Origin: Methylobacterium frigidaeris
Lineage (GTDB): Bacteria > Pseudomonadota > Alphaproteobacteria > Rhizobiales > Beijerinckiaceae
Assembly: GCF_022179185.1 (NCBI RefSeq)
Contig: NZ_BPQJ01000001.1
Span: forward strand, 248,001-312,000
DNA length: 64,000 nt
Direction: 5' to 3'
In this document: positions 8,688 through 16,986 of the stretch, in pieces
Position numbering within the stretch: the stretch's first letter is position 1
How the letters are laid out: each line of letters starts with the position of its first letter
Notes under the pieces: model-generated
The model's database searches: none
Told to the model about the DNA's origin: nothing
Seen by the model: only the letters and a program-made list of their open reading frames with translations
Program-made: the position numbers and the translations under genes

Positions 8688-9482
8688 TCAGGCCGCGATC
8701 GCGGGTTTGGCGTGGCGGGCGTAGAGGAATTCCAGCACCTCGGCCCGGGCATGGGTGTAGGTCGGGTCCTCGACCAGCTCGAGGCGCTTGCGCGGCCGCT
8801 GAAGCGGCACCGTCAAGACTTCCCCGATCGTGGCAGACGGGCCGTTCGTCATCATCACGATCCTGTCGGAGAGCAGCACCGCCTCGTCGACGTCGTGGGT
8901 GATCATGATGACGGTGTTCTTGAGCCGCAGGTGGATCTCCATCAGCTGATCCTGGAGATGCGCCCGGGTCAGCGCGTCGAGGGCGCCGAAGGGCTCGTCC
9001 ATCAGCAGCACCTTCGGCTCCATCGCGAGCGCCCGGGCGATGCCGACGCGCTGCTTCATGCCGCCGGAGATCTCGTGCGGACGCTTCTCGGCGGCATGGG
9101 TCATGTTGACGAGCGCGAGGTTGTGCTCGATCCAGTCGCGGCGCTCGGCCTTGCTCTTCTTCGCCTTGAGCACCTTGTCGACCGCGAGCGCCACGTTCTC
9201 GCGGACCGTGAGCCAGGGCAGCAGCGAGTGGTTCTGGAACACCACGGCGCGCTCGGGGCCGGGGCTGTTCACCTCCCGGTCGTCGAGAAGGACGCAGCCG
9301 GTGGAGGCCTTGAGCAGGCCCGCCACGATGTTGAGCACCGTCGACTTGCCGCAGCCGGAATGGCCGATCAGCGAGACGAACTCGCCCTTCTCGATCTTCA
9401 GGTTGACGTCGCGCAGCACCTCGGTGGTCCGTCCGCCGCGGGTGAAGCTGATGCCGATCTGCTCGAGGCTGAGATGGGTCAT
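8688..9482 (-). CDS. nrtD: Nitrate/nitrite ABC importer ATPase
   Basis: 264 residues, the usual size for a nitrate/sulfonate/taurine-type ATPase. Visible motifs are Walker A GHSGCGKST, signature SGGMKQRVGIARAL, Walker B VLLMDEPFG and the switch histidine in MITHDVDEA. It lacks the regulatory substrate-binding domain fused in NrtC, so NrtD is the better name. The gene follows nrtB after 11 bp and precedes the NAD(P)H oxidoreductase by 4 bp, which supports one transcript. Confidence 0.93.
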   Translation of the reverse strand: MTHLSLEQIGISFTRGGRTTEVLRDVNLKIEKGEFVSLIGHSGCGKSTVLNIVAGLLKASTGCVLLDDREVNSPGPERAVVFQNHSLLPWLTVRENVALAVDKVLKAKKSKAERRDWIEHNLALVNMTHAAEKRPHEISGGMKQRVGIARALAMEPKVLLMDEPFGALDALTRAHLQDQLMEIHLRLKNTVIMITHDVDEAVLLSDRIVMMTNGPSATIGEVLTVPLQRPRKRLELVEDPTYTHARAEVLEFLYARHAKPAIAA

Positions 9483-9493
9483 TGGGGCCTCCC

Positions 9494-10354
9494 TCAGGCC
9501 GTGGCGGTGCCGCGGGTGACGAGGTGGCCGAGGCCGGCGACGAGGCGGTCGAGCACGAAGCCGATCACCCCGACATAGACCAGGGCCACGATGATCTCGC
9601 TGATGTGCGAGGAGTTCCAGGCGTCCCAGATGAAGAAGCCGATGCCGACGCCGCCGATCAGCATCTCCGCCGCCACGATGGCGAGCCAGGACAGGCCGAC
9701 GCCGATGCGCAGACCGGTGAAGATGTACGGCGCCGCCGAGGGCAGCATCACCTTGGCGAAGAACTCGACGGCGTTGAGGCGCAGGACCGCCGCGACGTTA
9801 CGATAATCCTGCGGGATGTTGCGGATGCCGACCGCGGTGTTGATGATGATCGGCCAGATCGAGGTGATGAAGATCACGAAGATCGCCGAGGGCTGACCGT
9901 CCCGGAAGGCGGCGAGCGAGAGCGGCAGCCAGGCGAGCGGCGGGATGGTGCGCAGCACCTGGAAGATCGGGTCGAGCCCGCGCATCGCCCATTCGGACTG
10001 GCCGACGAGCGTGCCGAGCAGCACCCCGACGATGACCGCCAGCGTGAAGCCGAGCGCCACGCGCTGGAGGCTGGCCGAGATGTGCCAGAACAGCCCCTTG
10101 TCGGTGCCACCATTGTCGTAGAACGGGTGGGCGATGATCTCCCACGCCTCGCTCACGACCCGGGAGGGCGGCGGCAGGCCGGCACCAGGGCGCTGGCACA
10201 GCACTTCCCAGAGCAGCAGGAAGACCGCCAGCACGACGAGGGGCGGTACGATCCGCAGCGCCAGCCCCTTGAGGGTGGCGGCGGTGACGAGGGGGCGGCG
10301 AGCCCCCTCCGGTTTGGCGGCGCCGAGGCGCCCGAGGCTGAGTCCCAGAGCCAT
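9494..10354 (-). CDS. nrtB: Nitrate ABC importer permease
   Basis: 286-residue BPD_transp_1 permease with about six hydrophobic segments. Residues ~90-260 contain the EAA-type loop that contacts the ATPase (AAVLRLNAVEFFAKVMLPSAAPYIFTG, of which the stretch LPSAAPYIF is diagnostic). The start ATG overlaps the nrtA stop (TGATG), giving translational coupling. The longer open frame upstream is the nrtA gene read in another frame. Inner-membrane component of the nitrate importer. Confidence 0.92.
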   Translation of the reverse strand: MALGLSLGRLGAAKPEGARRPLVTAATLKGLALRIVPPLVVLAVFLLLWEVLCQRPGAGLPPPSRVVSEAWEIIAHPFYDNGGTDKGLFWHISASLQRVALGFTLAVIVGVLLGTLVGQSEWAMRGLDPIFQVLRTIPPLAWLPLSLAAFRDGQPSAIFVIFITSIWPIIINTAVGIRNIPQDYRNVAAVLRLNAVEFFAKVMLPSAAPYIFTGLRIGVGLSWLAIVAAEMLIGGVGIGFFIWDAWNSSHISEIIVALVYVGVIGFVLDRLVAGLGHLVTRGTATA

Positions 10355-11640
10355 CACGCTACCTTCTTGATGCCGAGGCTGTTGAGGTAGGCGGACGGGT
10401 CCGCCGGATCGAAGACCTTGCCGTCGAAGAAGGTCTCCTTGCCGCGGGAGGTCGAGGTCGGGGCGGTCACGCCCATGCCCTTCGCTACCTCGCGCCAGAT
10501 GTCCTCGCGGTTGACCTTCTCGATGAGGGCCTTGGTGTCGGTCTGGGGATCGAACTTGCCCCAACGGATGTCCTCGGTGAGGAACCAGAGGTCGTGCGAC
10601 TTGTACGGGTAGGAGGCGTTGTCGGCCCAGTATTTCATAATGTGCGGGCTGTTCATGACCTTGCGGCCGTCGCCGTAATCGAACTCACCCTTCATCCGCT
10701 TGATCACATCGGTCGCCGGGACGTTGATCCACTGGCGCTTGGCGACGATGCCGGCGAGCTCGTCGCGGTTCTCGGGCTTGTCGCACCAGGCTTGCGCCTC
10801 CATGATCGCGGCGAGCAGGGCCTTGGCGGCGTTCGGGTACTTGTCGACCCAGGCGGCGCGCATTCCGAGCGCCTTCTCCGGGTGGTCCTTCCACAATTCG
10901 CCGGTGGTCAGCGCGGTGTAGCCGATGCCCTGCGTGATCAGCTGCTCGTTCCACGGCTCGCAGACGCAGAAGCAATCCATCGTGCCGACCTTCATGTTCG
11001 CCACCATCTGGGGCGGCGGCACGACGATGGTCTCGATGTCCTTGTCGGGGTCGATGCCGCCGGCGGCGAGCCAGTAGCGGATCCAGAGGTCGTGGGTGCC
11101 GCCCGGGAAGGTCATGGCGGCCTTCACCGACTTGCCGGAGGCCTTCTTGCGTTCGAGCGCCGCCTTGAAGGGCTTGGCGTCGAGGGCGACCTTGTCGCCC
11201 ATATGCTCCTTGGCGACCGAGATGCACTGACCGGCGAGGTTGAGCCGGGCCAGGATGTACATCGGGACGGGGACGTTGTTCTGCGTCACCCGGCCGGCGC
11301 TGATCAGGTAGGGCATCGGGGTCAGGATGTGAGCCCCGTCGATGCCGTTGCCCTCCGAGCCCAGCACGAGGTTGTCGCGGGTGGTGCCCCACGAGGCCTG
11401 CTTCAGCACCTCGACGTCGGGCATGCCGTGCTTCGCGAAGATGCCCTTCTCCTTGGCGACGAAGAGCGGCGCGGCGTCGGTGAGCGCGATGAAGCCGAGC
11501 TTGGCGCCCTTCACCTCCGGCCCGGCTCCCTGCGCGAAGGCGCCGCCCGGCAAGGCGACGCGGCTGGCCGCCGCCAGCGACAGGGCGCCGGCCGCCCCCT
11601 TGAGGATGCCGCGACGCGTGGTGTGCTCAACGCTGCTCAT
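10354..11640 (-). CDS. nrtA: Nitrate ABC importer, Tat-exported substrate-binding protein
   Basis: 428 residues of the NrtA/CmpA family. A twin-arginine signal (TTRRGILKG followed by a hydrophobic stretch and AFAQG) directs export. The mature part begins with KGAKLGFIALTDAAPLFVAKE, the family hallmark, and later has the nitrate-binding region DCFCVCEPWNEQ. The start at MSSVEHTT is chosen because GAAGGA precedes it and the Tat motif follows directly. It is the first gene of the nas operon and follows a 166-nt leader with an ANTAR-type attenuator. Confidence 0.95.
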   Translation of the reverse strand: MSSVEHTTRRGILKGAAGALSLAAASRVALPGGAFAQGAGPEVKGAKLGFIALTDAAPLFVAKEKGIFAKHGMPDVEVLKQASWGTTRDNLVLGSEGNGIDGAHILTPMPYLISAGRVTQNNVPVPMYILARLNLAGQCISVAKEHMGDKVALDAKPFKAALERKKASGKSVKAAMTFPGGTHDLWIRYWLAAGGIDPDKDIETIVVPPPQMVANMKVGTMDCFCVCEPWNEQLITQGIGYTALTTGELWKDHPEKALGMRAAWVDKYPNAAKALLAAIMEAQAWCDKPENRDELAGIVAKRQWINVPATDVIKRMKGEFDYGDGRKVMNSPHIMKYWADNASYPYKSHDLWFLTEDIRWGKFDPQTDTKALIEKVNREDIWREVAKGMGVTAPTSTSRGKETFFDGKVFDPADPSAYLNSLGIKKVA

Positions 11641-11698
11641 CAGATCCTTCACCCTCAAGCCGCTGCGCCGTCGTGGCGCGGATTCCGGTTCGACACGC

Positions 11699-11768
11699 AA
11701 AAAACCGCTGCCCAAGGTCTTCCGCCGGCCGCGCGAATGCGGGCCCACAGGGGAACTCGGGTCAGCGG
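11699..11768 (-). terminator. Leader terminator (attenuator) of the nas operon
   Basis: On the minus strand the 5' arm CCGCTGACCCGAG (11756-11768) pairs with the 3' arm CTTGGGCAGCGG (11705-11716), giving 12 pairs with one bulged A and one G-U. It is followed at once by six U (11699-11704). The loop of ~39 nt is itself GC-rich. The 5' arm uses bases that belong to the 3' side of the second ANTAR stem-loop (11761-11778), so the two structures cannot coexist. It is a classic antitermination design ending ~58 nt before the nrtA start. Confidence 0.8.
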
Positions 11769-11803
11769 CTCTGCTGACGGTCGATGCCCGTCGGCGCTGA
11801 CGG
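11761..11803 (-). promoter_or_regulatory. Tandem hexaloop ANTAR-binding RNA element (NasT target)
   Basis: Stem-loop 1 (11788-11803, minus strand) is CCGTC-AGCGCC-GACGG. Stem-loop 2 (11761-11778) is GTCAGC-AGAGCC-GCTGAC. Both have six-nucleotide loops with A at position 1 and G at position 4, the two positions known to be conserved in RNA bound by ANTAR proteins, and they are separated by a 9-nt linker. NasT, encoded ~1.6 kb upstream, is the obvious ligand. Its binding would stabilise stem-loop 2 and prevent the overlapping terminator. Confidence 0.85.
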
Positions 11804-11816
11804 ACCTGAGAAGACG

Positions 11817-11832
11817 AGCAGGTTCCGTGCCA
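11817..11832 (-). promoter_or_regulatory. Sigma-54 (RpoN) promoter of the nas operon
   Basis: The minus strand reads TGGCACGGAACCTGCT. It matches the consensus TGGCACG-N4-TTGCW at every fixed position except one (CTGC for TTGC), with GG and GC correctly spaced. Initiation about 12 nt downstream would be near 11806, directly in front of the first ANTAR stem-loop, so the leader would begin with the regulatory RNA. This implies nitrogen control through NtrC in addition to nitrate control through NasS/NasT. Confidence 0.75.
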
Positions 11833-11917
11833 ACTGCCTCGCGAACGATTCAAGTGATTGAAATTGACATGATTCGCAGCTTGGCCGGAGGAGGCGCAAC
11901 GCGGCCTCGGCCGCATG

Positions 11918-11928
11918 GTGCGATGCAC
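11918..11928. promoter_or_regulatory. Palindrome GTGCGATGCAC, possible activator site
   Basis: A perfect 4+3+4 palindrome lies about 90 bp upstream of the sigma-54 promoter, a normal enhancer distance. Its GTGC/GCAC arms resemble NtrC half-sites, but the order and spacing differ from the canonical GCAC-N7-GTGC. It is therefore only a candidate. Confidence 0.25.
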
Positions 11929-12091
11929 AAATGATAGGCTGCCGGGCGGGCAATTGGGCAGCGGCATGGTGTTCACGAAATGGGCGACATCGACGCTGCG
12001 CGGCAACGAGGCAGCGCACCGAACCGATGGCGGGCCCACTTCACTGCCGCCTCAAAGGCGCCGGTCATGTCCCGGGCAAGCCGTGCGCATA

Positions 12092-12347
12092 TCTCCACTC
12101 CCCGCGGGCGGGCAGAGGGCCGCGTCTCCGTTCAGGAGATGCCGCAAGCCCGCAGGGCGGGGGTGAGGTGTTTCCGGAAGAGTCTCGTTCGTCGAGCCCC
12201 CTCACGCTCGCTCCGGCTGCGCCTGCGCTCGCTTCATCGGCGACAACGTCGACGAAGTCCTCTCCCGGGAGCGACGTCGCGCAGGCCCGGCCTCGCACCT
12301 CGCTTGCAGATCCCGGGCTTGCCCGGGATCTATCGGGGAGAGGAGGG
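12092..12347. repeat. Long hairpin repeat, family A (degenerate copy 2)
   Basis: It starts with CTCCCCGCGGGCGGGCAGAGG and ends with GGGGAGAGGAGG, and shares internal blocks (GGGGGTGAGG, CCGGAAGAGTCTCG) with the copies at 5452 and 47258. The central part has diverged and contains an inserted-looking stretch around 12230-12320 with its own CCCGGGCTTGCCCGGGATC palindrome. It lies just downstream of nasS, which is read on the minus strand. Confidence 0.6.
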
Positions 12348-12395
12348 ACCGGCGCCTCGATCTTCCACGGTTGGCCCTGGGAGACATCGTTCGGC

Positions 12396-13394
12396 TCACG
12401 CCGCCGCCAGCAGATCCGGCCGGTACAGCCCCGCCGCCTCCGGCATCGCTCCCGCCTCGATCTGCCCCGCCGCCGCCATCTCGTCGACGAGCCAGCCGAG
12501 GGCCGCCGGGTCGGGGGTGAGTTCGCGTTCGCCGAGAACCAGGTAGTCCCCGGCCTCGACCACCGGCCCACCCGGCGCCAGGCGCAACGCCCCGGCGAGG
12601 CCCCGCAGGATCAGCGCCGGGTCGAGGCCGAGATGGCGCGGGCTTCCGAGCAGGGCGACCAGGTCCTCGCGATGCGCCGGGTCGCCACACCAGCGGGCGG
12701 CACGCTTGAGAGCGCGCAGGAGCGGCGTCGTCCGGTCCTCCATCTCGGCAGGCAGCGCCAGCACCTTCTCCGGGCAACCCGGCGTGATCGCGACGCCGAA
12801 TGCCGCGATGCGCCCGACCCCGGCCTCGACCGCGACGCTGCTCCACGGCGCGCCGACGCAGAACCCGTCGATCAGGCCGCGCTCCAGGGCCTCGACGGTG
12901 CGGGGCGGCGGCACGACGACGAGGCGCACCGCCGCGAGCGAGCTGCCGCCGAGAGCGAGCAGGCGCCGCCACTGGTAGGTGTGGCTGGAGAACGGGTGGA
13001 CGGTGGCGAGCGTGAGCGGCCGCCCTTCCGCGGCGCGGGCCTCGGCCACCCGGGCGAGCGCGCGGCCGACATCGGGCACGGCGTCGGAAGCGGCATCGAG
13101 TGCCTGCCAGAGCGGCAGCGACAGGGTCACGGCGTTGCCGTTGCGGGCGAGCGCCGCCGGCGCGATCAGGCGGGCCTGCGGTCCGCTGAGGCCCAGGTGG
13201 CAGGCGAGCGCCAGCGGCGCCAGCATGTGGGCGCCGTCGAGGAGGCCGAGCGCCAGGCGATCGCGCAACGTCGCCCAGGAAGGCTCGGCGACGAGGTCGA
13301 CCTCCAGCCCCTCCGCCGCCGTGAAGCCGCGCTCCACCGCCGCGATCAGCACCGCGGCGTCGGTGAGCGGGACGTAGCCGAGCTGCAGCCTCAT
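12396..13394 (-). CDS. nasS: Cytoplasmic nitrate sensor NasS (NrtA-like)
   Basis: 332 residues homologous to NrtA (LQLGYVPLTDAAVLIAAVERG; GLIDGFCVGAPWSSVAVEAG) but starting directly at the family core, with no signal peptide, so the protein should stay in the cytoplasm. In the characterised NasS-NasT systems this protein binds NasT and releases it when nitrate or nitrite is bound. Its ATG overlaps the nasT stop (ATGA), which indicates coupled synthesis of the two partners. A transporter role is unlikely without an export signal. Confidence 0.9.
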   Translation of the reverse strand: MRLQLGYVPLTDAAVLIAAVERGFTAAEGLEVDLVAEPSWATLRDRLALGLLDGAHMLAPLALACHLGLSGPQARLIAPAALARNGNAVTLSLPLWQALDAASDAVPDVGRALARVAEARAAEGRPLTLATVHPFSSHTYQWRRLLALGGSSLAAVRLVVVPPPRTVEALERGLIDGFCVGAPWSSVAVEAGVGRIAAFGVAITPGCPEKVLALPAEMEDRTTPLLRALKRAARWCGDPAHREDLVALLGSPRHLGLDPALILRGLAGALRLAPGGPVVEAGDYLVLGERELTPDPAALGWLVDEMAAAGQIEAGAMPEAAGLYRPDLLAAA

Positions 13395-14035
13395 CCGAGT
13401 AGGTCCGCGGCGGTGACGATGGCGCGGGCGATGTCGACGATCTTGCGCTTCTCGTTCATGGCCTTGCGCCGGAGCTGCTTGTAGGCCTCGTCCTCGGTCA
13501 GCCCCTTGGCGCTCATCAGGATGCCCTTGGCGCGCTCGATCAGCTTGCGGTCGGCGAGCTCGCTCCTGGCCTCCGAGAGCTCGCGCTGCAACCGCGCGAA
13601 GGCGTTGAAGCGCAGGATCGCGATCTCGATGATCGGCTTGATCCGCTCGGCGCGCAAACCGTCGACGATGTAGGCCGAGATGCCGGCATCCACCGCCGCC
13701 TGCATCATCGGCGTGTCCGATCGGTCGACGAACATCGCCACCGGGCGCTCGACCAGCCGCGAGACGCCGAACATCTGCTCCAGGAGGTCGCGGCTCGGGC
13801 TCTCGAGGTGGATCACCACCACGTCGGGCGAGAGGGCGGAGAGCCGGTCGAGGAGGTCGGCGGTGTCGGGAATCACCACCACCCGGGCGCCCTCGACGGC
13901 ACGCAGGCCCTCCTCCAGGATCGCGGCCCGGGCGCGGCTCGGGTCGACGACGGCGATGGTGAGCGCATCGCCCGGGGACGGGGCGACAGGACTCGAGGTG
14001 GGAGGAGCCGAGGAAGGGGCTGCGCGGTCGGGCAT
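13391..14035 (-). CDS. nasT: ANTAR-domain antiterminator NasT
   Basis: 214 residues: an N-terminal receiver-like domain (about 25-140), then an ANTAR RNA-binding domain (about 155-212, LIERAKGILMSAKGLTEDEA). The receiver looks unable to be phosphorylated. The residue in the phospho-acceptor position of DVVVIHLESP is His76, and the conserved lysine is replaced in AYIVDG (Asp125). This agrees with regulation by NasS binding rather than by a kinase. The predicted RNA target is the tandem stem-loop at 11761-11803. The start follows from the open frame; the first ~24 residues are low-complexity and the true start could be slightly later. Confidence 0.92.
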   Translation of the reverse strand: MPDRAAPSSAPPTSSPVAPSPGDALTIAVVDPSRARAAILEEGLRAVEGARVVVIPDTADLLDRLSALSPDVVVIHLESPSRDLLEQMFGVSRLVERPVAMFVDRSDTPMMQAAVDAGISAYIVDGLRAERIKPIIEIAILRFNAFARLQRELSEARSELADRKLIERAKGILMSAKGLTEDEAYKQLRRKAMNEKRKIVDIARAIVTAADLLG

Positions 14036-14256
14036 GTCGGCGTCGGATCACGCAAGTGTTGGGCCTGAGAGCGGCATCGCCGCCCATGCTGTGGGACGAG
14101 GAGCGGCGGCCGTCGCCCCCGGATCTTACCCTGCGAGAACGAGCGTGGCAGCGTCCACGTCCCGGATTCGCATCTCGACACGAAAGCGCAAAGAAACGGC
14201 CCCGCTTCGGCCCGAAACCGGCGCTTCATTCCGGCATCGATCGGCGGGAGGTTCGG

Positions 14257-14907
14257 ATGCGGCAGAACGGGCGGATGCGCAAGCCGGCGGAGGTGAGCGC
14301 GATTGGGAGCCTGCCCGGCGCCTCGCGGGGCTACCTGCCGCTGCTGCCCACCGCCTGCGTGGCGGTCTGCCTCGCGGCGGGCTCGCTGTACTGGCGCGAG
14401 GCGCCGCCGCGGGCCCCGGAGGGCCATGTCGCGGTGATGCAGCCGCTGCCGCCGGGGAGCGACCTCTTCCGCATCGTCCCGGAGGCCGACGGGCGGGTGC
14501 GGGCATCCTACCCGCTCGAATTCGAACAGCAATTTCCGCTGATCGCCGGCCTGCCGGCCGAGGCCGCCGTGCCGGTGCTGCCGCCCCGGGAGAGCAAGCC
14601 GGAGGGCAAGGCCCCGCGCCGCGCGGCCACGCACCGCCCCAGGGCGGTGCCGGGGCTGGCAGTGCCGGCCTTGGCGGACCTGCGCCCGCCGGCCCGGCCC
14701 GACGACCTGAAAGTCCGGAAGCCGATCGCGGAGACGCCTGAGCCGACGACCCGCACGGCGAGCACCGGGGCGGAGCCGGAGCGCTCAGCCCCGTGGCTGC
14801 CCTTCGCGCCGACCGGCCGTATGGTGACGCAGACCGTGGCGGCGCTCGGCGACGGCGTGACCCATGCGGGCGCGGCCATGATCGACCTCATCGACCGCCG
14901 GCGCTGA
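14257..14907 (+). CDS. Hypothetical single-pass membrane protein
   Basis: 216 residues, not recognised. GGGAGG precedes the ATG at good spacing. Residues ~24-43 (LPLLPTACVAVCLAAGSLYW) form one hydrophobic segment with a basic N-terminal side, so the remainder would face the periplasm. The rest is rich in Pro, Ala and Arg, with no evident fold. A short conserved-looking C-terminal helix (AALGDGVTHAGAAMIDLID) ends the protein. It is divergent from nasT and separated from it by ~220 bp. No function is assigned. Confidence 0.6.
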   Translation: MRQNGRMRKPAEVSAIGSLPGASRGYLPLLPTACVAVCLAAGSLYWREAPPRAPEGHVAVMQPLPPGSDLFRIVPEADGRVRASYPLEFEQQFPLIAGLPAEAAVPVLPPRESKPEGKAPRRAATHRPRAVPGLAVPALADLRPPARPDDLKVRKPIAETPEPTTRTASTGAEPERSAPWLPFAPTGRMVTQTVAALGDGVTHAGAAMIDLIDRRR

Positions 14908-14927
14908 GCACGGGTCGGCGAAGGTCC

Positions 14928-15000
14928 GATCGGCAAGGGTTCAAGGCCCAGATCGGCAAGGGTCCGATGAGCGAATCTCGGGTTGGCGGACCTCGGGTTG
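14928..15000 (+). repeat. Short direct repeats downstream of a gene
   Basis: GATCGGCAAGGGT occurs at 14928 and 14951, and CTCGGGTTGG occurs twice shortly after. They fill the gap before the GH15 gene. No hairpin with a T-tract is seen. Confidence 0.4.
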
Positions 15001-15056
15001 GCCTCGGGGAAGGCCGCTCTAGCTAACGGCGTCACGGCTCTGATTCGGGACGCATC

Positions 15057-16943
15057 ATGGCGTTGCTCATCGAGGATTACGCGCTCGTCGGCGACGGGCG
15101 CAGCGCGGCATTGATCGGGCGCGACGGCAGCGTGGACTGGCTGTGCTGGCCGCGCTTCGATGCCTCCGCCTGCTTCGCGGCCCTGCTCGGCACCCGCGAG
15201 GATCACGGCCACTGGCGCATCGCCCCGGCCGGGGAGGCGACGAGCACGCGGCGCTACCGCGAGAACACGCTGGTGCTGGAGACCACCCACGAGACCGCCG
15301 AGGGCGCGGTACGGGTGATCGACTACATGCCGGTCGAGGACGGCACCCACCTGGTGCGCCTGGTCGAGGGCGTGCGCGGCCGGGTGGCGATGCGCATGGA
15401 CCTGGTGGTGCGCTTCGATTACGGCTCCGCCATCCCCTGGGTGTCGCGCAGCGAGAACGACGACCTCCGGGCCATCGCCGGACCGAACAAGCTTGTCCTG
15501 CGCACCCGCGCAGCCCTCAAGGGCGTCGGCCAGACCACGGTGTCGGATTTCATCGTCGAGGCGGGGAAGAGCGTCACCTTCGTGCTGAGCTACGGGCTCT
15601 CGCACGAGGAGGATCCGCCGCCGATCGAGCCGCGCCGGATGCTGGCCAGCACCACGTCCTGGTGGCGCGCCTGGTGCCGGCGCTGCCACGGCGGCACGCC
15701 CTGGGACGACGTGCTGACCCGGTCGCTCCTGACCCTGAAGGCGCTGATCTACCGGCCGACCGGCGGCATCGTGGCGGCGCCCACCACCTCGCTGCCGGAG
15801 CAGATCGGCGGCGTGCGCAACTGGGACTACCGGTTCTGCTGGCTGCGCGATTCCACCTTCACGCTGCTGGCGCTGATGGATGCAGGCTACCTCGAGGAGG
15901 CCCGGGCCTGGCGCGACTGGCTCACCCGGGCGGTGGCGGGCAGCCCCGAGCAGGCCCACATCCTCTACGGCATCGCCGGCGAGCGCCTGCTGCCCGAGAT
16001 CGAGCTCGACTGGCTGCCCGGCTACGAGGGCTCGCGCCCGGTGCGGGTCGGCAACGCCGCAGCCCAGCAATTCCAGCTCGACGTCTACGGCGAGCTGTTC
16101 GATGCCCTCTTCCAGGCCCACCAGCGCGGCATGCTGGCCGACGAATCCGGCGTGCGGGTCGGCCGCGCCCTGCTCGATCACCTGGAGCGGGTCTGGCGCG
16201 AGCCCGACGAGGGAATCTGGGAGGTACGCGGCGGGCGCAAGCACTTCGTCCACTCGAAGGTGATGGCCTGGGTCGCCTTCGACCGGGCGATCCGGTTCTA
16301 CGAGGCCCACGTCTCCGACGACGAGCCGACGGCCGGCGATGCCGAGGCGGTCCAGCGCTGGCGCGGCGTCCGGGACGACATCCACCGCGAGGTCTGCGAG
16401 AAGGGCTTCGACGAGGAGCTCAACAGCTTCGTGCAGTATTACGGCTCGAAGGACCTCGACGCGAGCCTGCTGCTCATCGCCCATATGGGATTCCTGCCCC
16501 AGGACGATCCGCGCGTCGTCGGCACCGTCGAGGCGATCGGCCGCGACCTGATGCATGAAGGCTTCATCCTGCGCTACGACACGCACGGCCAGACCACCGA
16601 CGGCCTGCCCGCCGGCGAGGGTGCGTTCCTGCCGTGCAGCTTCTGGTATGCCGACAACCTGATCGGGCTCGGCCGGCGCGAGGAGGCCCGCGCCCTGATC
16701 GAGCGCCTGCTCTCCCTGTGCAACGACGTCGGGCTGCTCGCCGAGGAGTACGACCCGGTCCGCAAGCGCCAGGTCGGCAATTTTCCGCAGGCGTTCAGCC
16801 ATGTCGCGCTCGTCAACACGCTTCTGAACTTCAGTCGGGCGATCGGACCCGCTAAGGAGCGCAGCGGAGACCCGGACGCCTCGGGCCATCCGGGCGAGCG
16901 GCCCGTGATGCACCCGCAGGCGGCTCAAGGGCCCGCGTCGTGA
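15057..16943 (+). CDS. Glycoside hydrolase family 15 protein (glucoamylase/trehalase-like)
   Basis: 628 residues, the usual length for bacterial GH15 proteins. An N-terminal beta-rich domain (~1-200, IEDYALVGDGRSAALIGRDGSVDWLCWPRFD) precedes an (alpha/alpha)6 barrel. Diagnostic barrel motifs are GGVRNWDYRFCWLRDSTFTL, EGIWEVRGG (candidate general acid Glu) and LAEEYDP (candidate general base Glu). It acts on alpha-glucosidic bonds; trehalose or maltodextrins are likely substrates, but the choice cannot be made from sequence alone. No signal peptide is seen, so it is cytoplasmic. It lies 43 bp upstream of transketolase. Confidence 0.9.
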   Translation: MALLIEDYALVGDGRSAALIGRDGSVDWLCWPRFDASACFAALLGTREDHGHWRIAPAGEATSTRRYRENTLVLETTHETAEGAVRVIDYMPVEDGTHLVRLVEGVRGRVAMRMDLVVRFDYGSAIPWVSRSENDDLRAIAGPNKLVLRTRAALKGVGQTTVSDFIVEAGKSVTFVLSYGLSHEEDPPPIEPRRMLASTTSWWRAWCRRCHGGTPWDDVLTRSLLTLKALIYRPTGGIVAAPTTSLPEQIGGVRNWDYRFCWLRDSTFTLLALMDAGYLEEARAWRDWLTRAVAGSPEQAHILYGIAGERLLPEIELDWLPGYEGSRPVRVGNAAAQQFQLDVYGELFDALFQAHQRGMLADESGVRVGRALLDHLERVWREPDEGIWEVRGGRKHFVHSKVMAWVAFDRAIRFYEAHVSDDEPTAGDAEAVQRWRGVRDDIHREVCEKGFDEELNSFVQYYGSKDLDASLLLIAHMGFLPQDDPRVVGTVEAIGRDLMHEGFILRYDTHGQTTDGLPAGEGAFLPCSFWYADNLIGLGRREEARALIERLLSLCNDVGLLAEEYDPVRKRQVGNFPQAFSHVALVNTLLNFSRAIGPAKERSGDPDASGHPGERPVMHPQAAQGPAS

Positions 16944-16986
16944 GGCGCGGCGCCCCGACACCCCATACTTTCGCGAGGCCCTTCAG

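Larger units (their letters stand above)
11641..12395 (-). other. 755-bp regulatory region between nasS and nrtA
   Basis: No gene is supported here. Reading on the minus strand from the nasS side, it holds a degenerate family-A repeat, a GTGCGATGCAC palindrome, a sigma-54 promoter, two ANTAR-type stem-loops, a terminator and the nrtA ribosome site (GAAGGA). The separate parts are listed individually. Confidence 0.7.

Noticed and set aside
12396..13394. A second nitrate importer binding protein
   Set aside because: It is NrtA-like but has no signal peptide and is coupled to nasT, so it is the sensor NasS.
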